A stretch of DNA of 64,000 bases from Limnoperna fortunei (lineage: Eukaryota; Mollusca; Bivalvia; Mytilida; Modiolidae), in the NCBI GenBank assembly GCA_944474755.1, contig OX104123.1:15132275-15196274 (forward strand), given 5' to 3'. This document shows positions 8,170 to 23,719 of this stretch, one piece after another; the first letter of the stretch is position 1, and each line of letters begins with the position of its first letter. The notes beneath the pieces are model-generated. The model searched no databases, had not been told where the DNA came from, and saw only the letters and a list, made by a program, of their open reading frames with translations. A program made the position numbers and the translations under genes.

Positions 8170-9236
8170 GAAAGGTCATTTGTTCAAAGAACAAATGTGA
8201 GGTCTTTCCCAGTATGGTAAATATGGAGATTCAGTTGACGTTTTGTCTGTTCCTTATTACAAAATGTCACTAGCAGTCATGAAAATTAGTTGTTTGAGTA
8301 AAGGAAGTCATCCCTATTCTCACTACATATGGTTGCTAAGGACTTATGTGACCGTTGCTAGGGACAAATTGTCACTTCCGGTTGTAAAATAGTGTATTTC
8401 ACCTAAATACTTCATCCTGATTCTAAATATATATGGTTACTAAGGACTTTTTATAATGGTTACCTTGTTGCTATGGTGTGACCTTGACCCATGACCTTTG
8501 ACCTTGGGCTCAAATTGAAGCTCTTTTCAGACTGATCACTTTAGCTATGCATGTTTACCATATTATCTCTAACCGTTTTCAAGTTATTAGTCAAAAACCA
8601 ATCAACCGAAACATGTCAAGGGCAATAACTCCTAAACGGTTCATTTAACAGTTTCGGACTTAAAAAACCAAATGTAGGTCTCAATGAGAGGAGTATTTTT
8701 CCAATTTATTGTCTGCTTCTATCTGTTACGGTTTTCGAGTTGTTATGATAACAAGATTCGAGGCCTAAGGTCGAGGTCATATCTGAACTTTGACCTTGAG
8801 ATTTTCTTTAAGGTCATGTCACAGAACAACAAATGGTGAACAACCAAGGTGTTTTCGACTTACGGTTTGTGAGTTTTGGTGATAACCGGAGTCATTGAAA
8901 CATTCAAGGTATACCGCTCGCCTTCGCTCGACAAAATTTTTTGGCCAAATTATGGCACAAAGTTGTCTCAAAAGTTCCTTAACATTTCTCACTTTTCAGT
9001 TTTTCTCTAAATTTTATAGTTTCTGAGTTAACCTGATAACAAGGTTTTCGGTGTTTGGGCAGATAACTCTGTAAAGAAAAAGTTTTCGGTGTCGCAGGGT
9101 CAAATCTGAACAGGTCTTAAGAGTACGATACTTGGTTTGAAAGATCAAAATGATATGTCGCGAACCCTTTTTTATGGACTGTTTTGAAAATGTGGCGGAA
9201 AAAAAAAGGAAGAATAATAATAATAATAATAATAAT
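8170..9236 (+). repeat. Module A2 (1067 bp)
   Basis: Same length and, as far as read, same sequence as A1, including the head hairpin, TGACCT cluster, single monomer and tail with GATATGTCGCGAACCC. Confidence 0.93.
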
Positions 9237-12200
9237 CATAAGAAATACAGTAAGGTCTTCCCACTGGAAGTGGGAAAGACCTTAATAATCATAAGAAATA
9301 CAGTAAGGTCTTCCCACTGGAAGTGGGAAAGACCTTAATAATAATCAGAAGAAATACAATAAGGTCTTCCCACTGGAAGTGGGAAAGACCTTAATAATAA
9401 TAATAATCAGAAGAAATACAGTAAGGTCTTCCCACTGGAAGTGGGAAAGACCTTAATAAAAGGACATTTGTTCAGTAGAACAAATGCACAGGAAGGTCTT
9501 TCCCTCGTTATCGTTTCTATAGGAAAAACTGGCGTTAAACGTTAAACAAGAGGTCCCAGAGGGTGAAAATCTATCATTTTACATCGTAATATACCCGTAT
9601 ACCCCCCCCCCCCGCCTCCCCGGGGGGTTTCTATTCCATTGTTTCTAGAACGTTCTTATTACAAAATTGAAGGAAAAAAAAGGGCCCGGCCCCTCCACCC
9701 CAGGGCCAGCATGATTTATTGTTTTTGACATGCTGTCCCTGGGTGGAGAGTTGGGCCCTTTTTGGGTTCATAGTTTTATATGCAACTATGATTATATAAA
9801 AACCGGGAACCAGTTTTTTTGTTTATTTGTTTGTTTGTTTACTTTTCTGTTTTTAACTATATGTTTGGTATTTTAATGACTTTTCTTGACTTGTAGGGGA
9901 AGAGAAAGAGATTTATGGTAAAAGGCAAAGAACAGAACTGGCTGGAGTCACGTGACATTGTTATATAATATCACGGAGATAGTTTTATTTTATCATTCTA
10001 GGGAGTTACGATGGTCTGAACGGACCTATATATGACATGATGCACGATCTGTAATCTCAGTGATTGTTTAATTCAGGACGACACGGATTAATATCAACGG
10101 AGCATTGTTTCAATTTGTTATTGTTTCAGATCGATCATTTAAAGACATTTTTCAAATTATTTCATAGGAATTTCACGCTGGAAAATAAGGACACGAGTCA
10201 CGTAGCAGACGACCGAATAAACATAAAATTCACATCGGAAATTGTTTCAATTTGATTCAAATGTGAGGTAAAATGCAGTTCGGATAGTTAGAACAACTTG
10301 TTGAGAAAGGATTTACACTATGATTCACTGACGATAACTGAAATGGACATCACAGCTGACGAAATTTACAAATAAGGGGGAGGGGTTGTCATGTGTTTCA
10401 ATCTGGGATTTGGAGGATTTATTGACTCGCATACTTTGAGGAAATACGTTTTTAGACTGAAATCCACATTCTAAACGGAAAATATCTTCTTTTTACCTAA
10501 CAAAGTAAGTTGATTAAATTTAGTGTTAACTTTGGTCATGTATATTGAAAAAATGTACACTAGTCTATGAACATGATGAAAGTAGACCAAACTACATAAC
10601 ATTTTATGCAAAACTTATTTTGTCATACATCTTGGTATTTTTAATTGATTGTCTCCATACAATATTATTATTATGATTCAGAAATAGCTTTGTACTCATT
10701 TTTAATGGAGAAACACACTAAAATGGGACACAACAGCTTTACATATTTTAAATTTAATAATTAAACAATAAGGAAAAGAGGGAAACTTGTAGAAATCACA
10801 AGGTTTTGTTTTAACTTTGGATTAAAAGTGTCGATTTAGGCTATTGTCTCAGTGTTGAACATTTTTTCATGAAAATCTAAGAATATAGTGTACCATTTTT
10901 AAAGTATTTGCACTTAAATTGCTAATTTCTGTATATATGTTCAAGTTAACATCATTTCAATCATTTTAATAATTATCACATTTGGTTTAATACAGCAATT
11001 TTGCAACAAAGTGCATGTTTTCTTCACTCGACACATAATTACGCATTGTAGGAACTCACTCAATGTTCATTATTTTATCAATTTTTGTTTAATACAGCAA
11101 TTTTGTAACAAAGTGCATGTTTTCTTCACTCGACACATAATTACGCATTGTAGGAACTCACTCAATGTTCATGATTTTATCAATTTTTGCCAAAAGTTAT
11201 TTTTTTATGTTACAAAAACTACATGTAGTATGTACTTAAAATTTGAAATTAGTGTTTAAGCCATTTTGAAATGTCCATCATTGAAAAATTTTAAGTCTCA
11301 TATGATTACCCCTTTCTAAGCCAAAAAGTACTAATATCTTGATACATATAATAATTCTTAGTTTTTTTTTTTCGCTCGACAAGTCTTATCAGGTCCATAT
11401 CAAATGAGCTCGAAGATATAAGATACTCTCTAGATACTGGTTATGTGTTACGTTTTATATATTGTAACACTTCTTAGTGTCTGGACAGGTCTGATTAATT
11501 GCAGCAAAGACGTGTATTTTTTTTATCGTGATGTATGTTTTCCTTTATATTCATGAGCTTTGGTCAAAAAGCTAGGCAGATTCTTCGCACACGACATATG
11601 ACCATGTTAATTATATTATCTCTAACCGTTTTCAAGTTTTAACCAAAAAACCGAATAACTCGAACATGTCAAGGGCTGTTACTTGAAAACGGTTCATCGC
11701 ACACCTTCAGTTCAAATGTACCAAATGAAGGTCTCAACAAAATTTAGCAGATACGTGTCAAGGGCCATAACCTGGAAAACGGTTTGTCACACAGTTTTCA
11801 ACACTATATATCAAATGTAGATCTCAATGAGAGGAACATTTTTCTCATATATTGTCTGCTTCAATTTTGTATGGTTTTTGAGTTATATTGAAAATAAAAG
11901 TTAGCCGAAACCAGTCAAGGGCCATAACCTCGAAAACGGTTTGTCGCATAGTTTTCAACTATTTATATCAAATGTAGATCTCAATGAGAGGAACATTTTT
12001 CTCATATATTGTCTGCTTCAATTTTGTATGGTTGTTGAGTTATATTGAAAATAAAAGTTAGCCGAAACCAGTCAAGGGCAATAACCTCGAAAACGGTTTG
12101 TCGCACAGTTTTTAACTATTTATATCAAATGTAGATCTCAATGAGAGGAACATTTTTCTCATATATTGTCTGCTTCAATTTTGTATGGTTTTTGAGTAAT

Positions 12201-12996
12201 ATTGAAAACAAAATTTAGCCAAAACCTGTCAAGGGCAATAACTCCTAAACGGTTCATTGAACAATTTTTGACATAACAGACCAAATGAAGGTCTTAATGA
12301 GAGGAACATTTTTCTTATATATTGTCTGCTTCAATTTTGTATGGTTTTTGAGTAATATTGAAAACAAAATTTAGACGAAACCTGTCAAGGGCAATAACTC
12401 CTAAATGGTTCATTGAACAATTTTTGACATAGAATACCAAATGTAGGTCTCAATGAGAGGAGTATTTTTCCAATTTATTGTCTGCTTCTATCTTTTACAG
12501 TTTTCGAGTTGTTATGATAACAAGATTGGAGGCCTAAGGTCGAGGTCATATCTGAACTTTGACCTTGAGATTTTCTTGAAGGTAATATCACAGGACAACA
12601 AATGGTGAAGACCCAAGGTGTTTTCGACTTCCAGTTTGTGAGTTTTGGTGATGTCCGGAGTCATTGAAACATTCAAGGTATACCGCTCGCCTTCGCTCGA
12701 CAAAATTTTTTGGCCAAATTATGGCACAAAGTTGTCTCAAAAGTTCCTTAACATTTCTCACTTTTCAGTTTTTCTCTAAATTTTATAGTTTCTGAGTTAA
12801 CCTGATAACAAGGTTTTCGGTGTTTGGGCAGATAACTCTGTAAAGAAAAAGTTTTCGGTGTCGCAGGGTCAAATCTGAACAGGTCTTAAGAGTGCGATAC
12901 TTGCTTTGAAAGATCAAAATGATATGTCGCGAACCCTTTTTTATGGACTGTTTTGAAAATGTGGCGGAAAAAAAAAGGAAGAATAATAATAATAAT
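9237..12996 (+). repeat. Module B2 (subfamily B-I)
   Basis: Near-identical to B1 apart from a shorter poly-C run (12) and AAT length. The heat-shock-like motif is intact at 9643-9655. The six-monomer array and the B-I tail marker (GTGCGATACTTGCT) are present. Confidence 0.93.
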
Positions 12997-14063
12997 GAAA
13001 GGTCATTTGTTCAAAGAACAAATGTGAGGTCTTTCCCAGTATGGTAAATATGGAGATTCAGTTGACGTTTTGTCTGTTCCTTATTACAAAATGTCACTAG
13101 CAGTCATGAAAATTAGTTGTTTGAGTAAAGGAAGTCATCCCTATTCTCACTACATATGGTTGCTAAGGACTTATGTGACCGTTGCTAGGGACAAATTGTC
13201 ACTTCCGGTTGTAAAATAGTGTATTTCACCTAAATACTTCATCCTGATTCTAAATATATATGGTTACTAAGGACTTTTTATAATGGTTACCTTGTTGCTA
13301 TGGTGTGACCTTGACCCATGACCTTTGACCTTGGGCTCAAATTGAAGCTCTTTTCAGACTGATCACTTTAGCTATGCATGTTTACCATATTATCTCTAAC
13401 CGTTTTCAAGTTATTAGTCAAAAACCAATCAACCGAAACATGTCAAGGGCAATAACTCCTAAACGGTTCATTTAACAGTTTCGGACTTAAAAAACCAAAT
13501 GTAGGTCTCAATGAGAGGAGTATTTTTCCAATTTATTGTCTGCTTCTATCTGTTACGGTTTTCGAGTTGTTATGATAACAAGATTCGAGGCCTAAGGTCG
13601 AGGTCATATCTGAACTTTGACCTTGAGATTTTCTTTAAGGTCATGTCACAGAACAACAAATGGTGAACAACCAAGGTGTTTTCGACTTACGGTTTGTGAG
13701 TTTTGGTGATAACCGGAGTCATTGAAACATTCAAGGTATACCGCTCGCCTTCGCTCGACAAAATTTTTTGGCCAAATTATGGCACAAAGTTGTCTCAAAA
13801 GTTCCTTAACATTTCTCACTTTTCAGTTTTTCTCTAAATTTTATAGTTTCTGAGTTAACCTGATAACAAGGTTTTCGGTGTTTGGGCAGATAACTCTGTA
13901 AAGAAAAAGTTTTCGGTGTCGCAGGGTCAAATCTGAACAGGTCTTAAGAGTACGATACTTGGTTTGAAAGATCAAAATGATATGTCGCGAACCCTTTTTT
14001 ATGGACTGTTTTGAAAATGTGGCGGAAAAAAAAAGGAAGAATAATAATAATAATAATAATAAT
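12997..14063 (+). repeat. Module A3 (1067 bp)
   Basis: Identical in length and layout to A1. Begins directly after the AAT tract of B2, with no intervening palindrome unit. Confidence 0.93.
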
Positions 14064-17000
14064 CATAAGAAATACAGTAAGGTCTTCCCACTGGAAGTGG
14101 GAAAGACCTTAATAATCATAAGAAATACAGTAAGGTCTTCCCACTGGAAGTGGGAAAGACCTTAATAATAATCAGAAGAAATACAATAAGGTCTTCCCAC
14201 TGGAAGTGGGAAAGACCTTAATAATAATAATAATCAGAAGAAATACAGTAAGGTCTTCCCACTGGAAGTGGGAAAGACCTTAATAAAAGGACATTTGTTC
14301 AGTAGAACAAATGCACAGGAAGGTCTTTCCCTCGTTATCGTTTCTATAGGAAAAACTGGCGTTAAACGTTAAACAAGAGGTCCCAGAGGGTGAAAATCTA
14401 TCATTTTACATCGTAATATACCCGTATACCCCCCCCCCCCCGCCTCCCCGGGGGGTTTCTATTCCATTGTTTCTAGAACGTTCTTATTACAAAATTGAAG
14501 GAAAAAAAAGGGCCCGGCCCCTCCACCCCAGGGCCAGCATGATTTATTGTTTTTGACATGCTGTCCCTGGGTGGAGAGTTGGGCCCTTTTTGGGTTCATA
14601 GTTTTATATGCAACTATGATTATATAAAAACCGGGAACCAGTTTTTTTGTTTATTTGTTTGTTTGTTTACTTTTCTGTTTTTAACTATATGTTTGGTATT
14701 TTAATGACTTTTCTTGACTTGTAGGGGAAGAGAAAGAGATTTATGGTAAAAGGCAAAGAACAGAACTGGCTGGAGTCACGTGACATTGTTATATAATATC
14801 ACGGAGATAGTTTTATTTTATCATTCTAGGGAGTTACGATGGTCTGAACGGACCTATATATGACATGATGCACGATCTGTAATCTCAGTGATTGTTTAAT
14901 TCAGGACGACACGGATTAATATCAACGGAGCATTGTTTCAATTTGTTATTGTTTCAGATCGATCATTTAAAGACATTTTTCAAATTATTTCATAGGAATT
15001 TCACGCTGGAAAATAAGGACACGAGTCACGTAGCAGACGACCGAATAAACATAAAATTCACATCGGAAATTGTTTCAATTTGATTCAAATGTGAGGTAAA
15101 ATGCAGTTCGGATAGTTAGAACAACTTGTTGAGAAAGGATTTACACTATGATTCACTGACGATAACTGAAATGGACATCACAGCTGACGAAATTTACAAA
15201 TAAGGGGGAGGGGTTGTCATGTGTTTCAATCTGGGATTTGGAGGATTTATTGACTCGCATACTTTGAGGAAATACGTTTTTAGACTGAAATCCACATTCT
15301 AAACGGAAAATATCTTCTTTTTACCTAACAAAGTAAGTTGATTAAATTTAGTGTTAACTTTGGTCATGTATATTGAAAAAATGTACACTAGTCTATGAAC
15401 ATGATGAAAGTAGACCAAACTACATAACATTTTATGCAAAACTTATTTTGTCATACATCTTGGTATTTTTAATTGATTGTCTCCATACAATATTATTATT
15501 ATGATTCAGAAATAGCTTTGTACTCATTTTTAATGGAGAAACACACTAAAATGGGACACAACAGCTTTACATATTTTAAATTTAATAATTAAACAATAAG
15601 GAAAAGAGGGAAACTTGTAGAAATCACAAGGTTTTGTTTTAACTTTGGATTAAAAGTGTCGATTTAGGCTATTGTCTCAGTGTTGAACATTTTTTCATGA
15701 AAATCTAAGAATATAGTGTACCATTTTTAAAGTATTTGCACTTAAATTGCTAATTTCTGTATATATGTTCAAGTTAACATCATTTCAATCATTTTAATAA
15801 TTATCACATTTGGTTTAATACAGCAATTTTGCAACAAAGTGCATGTTTTCTTCACTCGACACATAATTACGCATTGTAGGAACTCACTCAATGTTCATTA
15901 TTTTATCAATTTTTGTTTAATACAGCAATTTTGTAACAAAGTGCATGTTTTCTTCACTCGACACATAATTACGCATTGTAGGAACTCACTCAATGTTCAT
16001 GATTTTATCAATTTTTGCCAAAAGTTATTTTTTTATGTTACAAAAACTACATGTAGTATGTACTTAAAATTTGAAATTAGTGTTTAAGCCATTTTGAAAT
16101 GTCCATCATTGAAAAATTTTAAGTCTCATATGATTACCCCTTTCTAAGCCAAAAAGTACTAATATCTTGATACATATAATAATTCTTAGTTTTTTTTTTT
16201 CGCTCGACAAGTCTTATCAGGTCCATATCAAATGAGCTCGAAGATATAAGATACTCTCTAGATACTGGTTATGTGTTACGTTTTATATATTGTAACACTT
16301 CTTAGTGTCTGGACAGGTCTGATTAATTGCAGCAAAGACGTGTATTTTTTTTATCGTGATGTATGTTTTCCTTTATATTCATGAGCTTTGGTCAAAAAGC
16401 TAGGCAGATTCTTCGCACACGACATATGACCATGTTAATTATATTATCTCTAACCGTTTTCAAGTTTTAACCAAAAAACCGAATAACTCGAACATGTCAA
16501 GGGCTGTTACTTGAAAACGGTTCATCGCACACCTTCAGTTCAAATGTACCAAATGAAGGTCTCAACAAAATTTAGCAGATACGTGTCAAGGGCCATAACC
16601 TGGAAAACGGTTTGTCACACAGTTTTCAACACTATATATCAAATGTAGATCTCAATGAGAGGAACATTTTTCTCATATATTGTCTGCTTCAATTTTGTAT
16701 GGTTTTTGAGTTATATTGAAAATAAAAGTTAGCCGAAACCAGTCAAGGGCCATAACCTCGAAAACGGTTTGTCGCATAGTTTTCAACTATTTATATCAAA
16801 TGTAGATCTCAATGAGAGGAACATTTTTCTCATATATTGTCTGCTTCAATTTTGTATGGTTGTTGAGTTATATTGAAAATAAAAGTTAGCCGAAACCAGT
16901 CAAGGGCAATAACCTCGAAAACGGTTTGTCGCACAGTTTTTAACTATTTATATCAAATGTAGATCTCAATGAGAGGAACATTTTTCTCATATATTGTCTG

Positions 17001-17824
17001 CTTCAATTTTGTATGGTTTTTGAGTAATATTGAAAACAAAATTTAGCCAAAACCTGTCAAGGGCAATAACTCCTAAACGGTTCATTGAACAATTTTTGAC
17101 ATAACAGACCAAATGAAGGTCTTAATGAGAGGAACATTTTTCTTATATATTGTCTGCTTCAATTTTGTATGGTTTTTGAGTAATATTGAAAACAAAATTT
17201 AGACGAAACCTGTCAAGGGCAATAACTCCTAAATGGTTCATTGAACAATTTTTGACATAGAATACCAAATGTAGGTCTCAATGAGAGGAGTATTTTTCCA
17301 ATTTATTGTCTGCTTCTATCTTTTACAGTTTTCGAGTTGTTATGATAACAAGATTGGAGGCCTAAGGTCGAGGTCATATCTGAACTTTGACCTTGAGATT
17401 TTCTTGAAGGTAATATCACAGGACAACAAATGGTGAAGACCCAAGGTGTTTTCGACTTCCAGTTTGTGAGTTTTGGTGATGTCCGGAGTCATTGAAACAT
17501 TCAAGGTATACCGCTCGCCTTCGCTCGACAAAATTTTTTGGCCAAATTATGGCACAAAGTTGTCTCAAAAGTTCCTTAACATTTCTCACTTTTCAGTTTT
17601 TCTCTAAATTTTATAGTTTCTGAGTTAACCTGATAACAAGGTTTTCGGTGTTTGGGCAGATAACTCTGTAAAGAAAAAGTTTTCGGTGTCGCAGGGTCAA
17701 ATCTGAACAGGTCTTAAGAGTGCGATACTTGCTTTGAAAGATCAAAATGATATGTCGCGAACCCTTTTTTATGGACTGTTTTGAAAATGTGGCGGAAAAA
17801 AAAAGGAAGAATAATAATAATAAT
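14064..17824 (+). repeat. Module B3 (subfamily B-I)
   Basis: 3761 bp copy with four palindromes, a 13-base poly-C run, an intact heat-shock-like motif at 14471-14483, six monomers and the B-I tail. A3+B3 is exactly 4828 bp. Confidence 0.93.
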
Positions 17825-18891
17825 GAAAGGTCATTTGTTCAAAGAACAAATGTGAGGTCTTTCCCAGTATGGTAAATATGGAGATTCAGTTGACGTTTTG
17901 TCTGTTCCTTATTACAAAATGTCACTAGCAGTCATGAAAATTAGTTGTTTGAGTAAAGGAAGTCATCCCTATTCTCACTACATATGGTTGCTAAGGACTT
18001 ATGTGACCGTTGCTAGGGACAAATTGTCACTTCCGGTTGTAAAATAGTGTATTTCACCTAAATACTTCATCCTGATTCTAAATATATATGGTTACTAAGG
18101 ACTTTTTATAATGGTTACCTTGTTGCTATGGTGTGACCTTGACCCATGACCTTTGACCTTGGGCTCAAATTGAAGCTCTTTTCAGACTGATCACTTTAGC
18201 TATGCATGTTTACCATATTATCTCTAACCGTTTTCAAGTTATTAGTCAAAAACCAATCAACCGAAACATGTCAAGGGCAATAACTCCTAAACGGTTCATT
18301 TAACAGTTTCGGACTTAAAAAACCAAATGTAGGTCTCAATGAGAGGAGTATTTTTCCAATTTATTGTCTGCTTCTATCTGTTACGGTTTTCGAGTTGTTA
18401 TGATAACAAGATTCGAGGCCTAAGGTCGAGGTCATATCTGAACTTTGACCTTGAGATTTTCTTTAAGGTCATGTCACAGAACAACAAATGGTGAACAACC
18501 AAGGTGTTTTCGACTTACGGTTTGTGAGTTTTGGTGATAACCGGAGTCATTGAAACATTCAAGGTATACCGCTCGCCTTCGCTCGACAAAATTTTTTGGC
18601 CAAATTATGGCACAAAGTTGTCTCAAAAGTTCCTTAACATTTCTCACTTTTCAGTTTTTCTCTAAATTTTATAGTTTCTGAGTTAACCTGATAACAAGGT
18701 TTTCGGTGTTTGGGCAGATAACTCTGTAAAGAAAAAGTTTTCGGTGTCGCAGGGTCAAATCTGAACAGGTCTTAAGAGTACGATACTTGGTTTGAAAGAT
18801 CAAAATGATATGTCGCGAACCCTTTTTTATGGACTGTTTTGAAAATGTGGCGGAAAAAAAAAGGAAGAATAATAATAATAATAATAATAAT
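17825..18891 (+). repeat. Module A4 (1067 bp)
   Basis: Same layout and length as A1, in the third consecutive A-B higher-order unit. Confidence 0.93.
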
Positions 18892-21800
18892 CATAAGAAA
18901 TACAGTAAGGTCTTCCCACTGGAAGTGGGAAAGACCTTAATAATCATAAGAAATACAGTAAGGTCTTCCCACTGGAAGTGGGAAAGACCTTAATAATAAT
19001 CAGAAGAAATACAATAAGGTCTTCCCACTGGAAGTGGGAAAGACCTTAATAATAATAATAATCAGAAGAAATACAGTAAGGTCTTCCCACTGGAAGTGGG
19101 AAAGACCTTAATAAAAGGACATTTGTTCAGTAGAACAAATGCACAGGAAGGTCTTTCCCTCGTTATCGTTTCTATAGGAAAAACTGGCGTTAAACGTTAA
19201 ACAAGAGGCCCCAGAGGGTGAAAATCTATCATTTTACATCGTAATATACCCGTATACCCCCCCCCCCCCGCCTCCCCGGGGGGGTTATATTCCATTGTTT
19301 ATAGAACGTTCTTATTAAAAAATTGAAGGAAAAAAAAGGGCCCGGCCCCTCCACCCCAGGGCCAGCATGATTTATTGTTTTTGACATGCTGTCCCTGGGT
19401 GGAGAGTTGGGCCCTTTTTGGGTTCATAGTTTTATATGCAACTATGATTATATAAAAACCGGGAACCAGTTTTTTTGTTTATTTGTTTGTTTGTTTACTT
19501 TTCTGTTTTTAACTATATGTTTGGTATTTTAATGACTTTTCTTGACTTGTAGGGGAAGAGAAAGAGATTTATGGTAAAAGGCAAAGAACAGAACTGGCTG
19601 GAGTCACGTGACATTGTTATATAATATCACGGAGATAGTTTTATTTTATCATTCTAGGGAGTTACGATGGTCTGAACGGACCTATATATGACATGATGCA
19701 CGATCTGTAATCTCAGTGATTGTTTAATTCAGGACGACACGGATTAATATCAACGGAGCATTGTTTCAATTTGTTATTGTTTCAGATCGATCATTTAAAG
19801 ACATTTTTCAAATTATTTCATAGGAATTTCACGCTGGAAAATAAGGACACGAGTCACGTAGCAGACGACCGAATAAACATAAAATTCACATCGGAAATTG
19901 TTTCAATTTGATTCAAATGTGAGGTAAAATGCAGTTCGGATAGTTAGAACAACTTGTTGAGAAAGGATTTACACTATGATTCACTGACGATAACTGAAAT
20001 GGACATCACAGCTGACGAAATTTACAAATAAGGGGGAGGGGTTGTCATGTGTTTCAATCTGGGATTTGGAGGATTTATTGACTCGCATACTTTGAGGAAA
20101 TACGTTTTTAGACTGAAATCCACATTCTAAACGGAAAATATCTTCTTTTTACCTAACAAAGTAAGTTGATTAAATTTAGTGTTAACTTTGGTCATGTATA
20201 TTGAAAAAATGTACACTAGTCTATGAACATGATGAAAGTAGACCAAACTACATAACATTTTATGCAAAACTTATTTTGTCATACATCTTGGTATTTTTAA
20301 TTGATTGTCTCCATACAATATTATTATTATGATTCAGAAATAGCTTTGTACTCATTTTTAATGGAGAAACACACTAAAATGGGACACAACAGCTTTACAT
20401 ATTTTAAATTTAATAATTAAACAATAAGGAAAAGAGGGAAACTTGTAGAAATCACAAGGTTTTGTTTTAACTTTGGATTAAAAGTGTCGATTTAGGCTAT
20501 TGTCTCAGTGTTGAACATTTTTTCATGAAAATCTAAGAATATAGTGTACCATTTTTAAAGTATTTGCACTTAAATTGCTAATTTCTGTATATATGTTCAA
20601 GTTAACATCATTTCAATCATTTTAATAATTATCACATTTGGTTTAATACAGCAATTTTGCAACAAAGTGCATGTTTTCTTCACTCGACACATAATTACGC
20701 ATTGTAGGAACTCACTCAATGTTCATTATTTTATCAATTTTTGTTTAATACAGCAATTTTGTAACAAAGTGCATGTTTTCTTCACTCGACACATAATTAC
20801 GCATTGTAGGAACTCACTCAATGTTCATGATTTTATCAATTTTTGCCAAAAGTTATTTTTTTATGTTACAAAAACTACATGTAGTATGTACTTAAAATTT
20901 GAAATTAGTGTTTAAGCCATTTTGAAATGTCCATCATTGAAAAATTTTAAGTCTCATATGATTACCCCTTTCTAAGCCAAAAAGTACTAATATCTTGATA
21001 CATATAATAATTCTTAGTTTTTTTTTTTCGCTCGACAAGTCTTATCAGGTCCATATCAAATGAGCTCGAAGATATAAGATACTCTCTAGATACTGGTTAT
21101 GTGTTACGTTTTATATATTGTAACACTTCTTAGTGTCTGGACAGGTCTGATTAATTGCAGCAAAGACGTGTATTTTTTTTATCGTGATGTATGTTTTCCT
21201 TTATATTCATGAGCTTTGGTCAAAAAGCTAGGCAGATTCTTCGCACACGACATATGACCATGTTAATTATATTATCTCTAACCGTTTTCAAGTTTTAACC
21301 AAAAAACCGAATAACTCGAACATGTCAAGGGCTGTTACTTGAAAACGGTTCATCGCACACCTTCAGTTCAAATGTACCAAATGAAGGTCTCAACAAAATT
21401 TAGCAGATACGTGTCAAGGGCCATAACCTGGAAAACGGTTTGTCACACAGTTTTCAACACTATATATCAAATGTAGATCTCAATGAGAGGAACATTTTTC
21501 TCATATATTGTCTGCTTCAATTTTGTATGGTTTTTGAGTTATATTGAAAATAAAAGTTAGCCGAAACCAGTCAAGGGCCATAACCTCGAAAACGGTTTGT
21601 CGCATAGTTTTCAACTATTTATATCAAATGTAGATCTCAATGAGAGGAACATTTTTCTCATATATTGTCTGCTTCAATTTTGTATGGTTGTTGAGTTATA
21701 TTGAAAATAAAAGTTAGCCGAAACCAGTCAAGGGCAATAACCTCGAAAACGGTTTGTCGCACAGTTTTTAACTATTTATATCAAATGTAGATCTCAATGA

Positions 21801-22652
21801 GAGGAACATTTTTCTCATATATTGTCTGCTTCAATTTTGTATGGTTTTTGAGTAATATTGAAAACAAAATTTAGCCAAAACCTGTCAAGGGCAATAACTC
21901 CTAAACGGTTCATTGAACAATTTTTGACATAACAGACCAAATGAAGGTCTTAATGAGAGGAACATTTTTCTTATATATTGTCTGCTTCAATTTTGTATGG
22001 TTTTTGAGTAATATTGAAAACAAAATTTAGACGAAACCTGTCAAGGGCAATAACTCCTAAATGGTTCATTGAACAATTTTTGACATAGAATACCAAATGT
22101 AGGTCTCAATGAGAGGAGTATTTTTCCAATTTATTGTCTGCTTCTATCTTTTACAGTTTTCGAGTTGTTATGATAACAAGATTGGAGGCCTAAGGTCGAG
22201 GTCATATCTGAACTTTGACCTTGAGATTTTCTTGAAGGTAATATCACAGGACAACAAATGGTGAAGACCCAAGGTGTTTTCGACTTCCAGTTTGTGAGTT
22301 TTGGTGATGTCCGGAGTCATTGAAACATTCAAGGTATACCGCTCGCCTTCGCTCGACAAAATTTTTTGGCCAAATTATGGCACAAAGTTGTCTCAAAAGT
22401 TCCTTAACATTTCTCACTTTTCAGTTTTTCTCTAAATTTTATAGTTTCTGAGTTAACCTGATAACAAGGTTTTCGGTGTTTGGGCAGATAACTCTGTAAA
22501 GAAAAAGTTTTCGGTGTCGCAGGGTCAAATCTGAACAGGTCTTAAGAGTGCGATACTTGCTTTGAAAGATCAAAATGATATGTCGCGAACCCTTTTTTAT
22601 GGACTGTTTTGAAAATGTGGCGGAAAAAAAAAGGAAGAATAATAATAATAAT
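18892..22652 (+). repeat. Module B4 (subfamily B-I)
   Basis: 3761 bp copy. Unlike its neighbours it carries a small cluster of changes just after the poly-C run (19258-19325): TTTCTATTCC became TTATATTCC, TTCTAG became TTATAG, and ATTACAAAA became ATTAAAAAA. These are all C-to-A changes, and one breaks the heat-shock-like motif. There is also GAGGCCCC for GAGGTCCC near 19208. The rest matches B3. Confidence 0.92.
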
Positions 22653-23719
22653 GAAAGGTCATTTGTTCAAAGAACAAATGTGAGGTCTTTCCCAGTATGG
22701 TAAATATGGAGATTCAGTTGACGTTTTGTCTGTTCCTTATTACAAAATGTCACTAGCAGTCATGAAAATTAGTTGTTTGAGTAAAGGAAGTCATCCCTAT
22801 TCTCACTACATATGGTTGCTAAGGACTTATGTGACCGTTGCTAGGGACAAATTGTCACTTCCGGTTGTAAAATAGTGTATTTCACCTAAATACTTCATCC
22901 TGATTCTAAATATATATGGTTACTAAGGACTTTTTATAATGGTTACCTTGTTGCTATGGTGTGACCTTGACCCATGACCTTTGACCTTGGGCTCAAATTG
23001 AAGCTCTTTTCAGACTGATCACTTTAGCTATGCATGTTTACCATATTATCTCTAACCGTTTTCAAGTTATTAGTCAAAAACCAATCAACCGAAACATGTC
23101 AAGGGCAATAACTCCTAAACGGTTCATTTAACAGTTTCGGACTTAAAAAACCAAATGTAGGTCTCAATGAGAGGAGTATTTTTCCAATTTATTGTCTGCT
23201 TCTATCTGTTACGGTTTTCGAGTTGTTATGATAACAAGATTCGAGGCCTAAGGTCGAGGTCATATCTGAACTTTGACCTTGAGATTTTCTTTAAGGTCAT
23301 GTCACAGAACAACAAATGGTGAACAACCAAGGTGTTTTCGACTTACGGTTTGTGAGTTTTGGTGATAACCGGAGTCATTGAAACATTCAAGGTATACCGC
23401 TCGCCTTCGCTCGACAAAATTTTTTGGCCAAATTATGGCACAAAGTTGTCTCAAAAGTTCCTTAACATTTCTCACTTTTCAGTTTTTCTCTAAATTTTAT
23501 AGTTTCTGAGTTAACCTGATAACAAGGTTTTCGGTGTTTGGGCAGATAACTCTGTAAAGAAAAAGTTTTCGGTGTCGCAGGGTCAAATCTGAACAGGTCT
23601 TAAGAGTACGATACTTGGTTTGAAAGATCAAAATGATATGTCGCGAACCCTTTTTTATGGACTGTTTTGAAAATGTGGCGGAAAAAAAAAGGAAGAATAA
23701 TAATAATAATAATAATAAT
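22653..23719 (+). repeat. Module A5 (1067 bp)
   Basis: Same layout and length as A1. Confidence 0.93.
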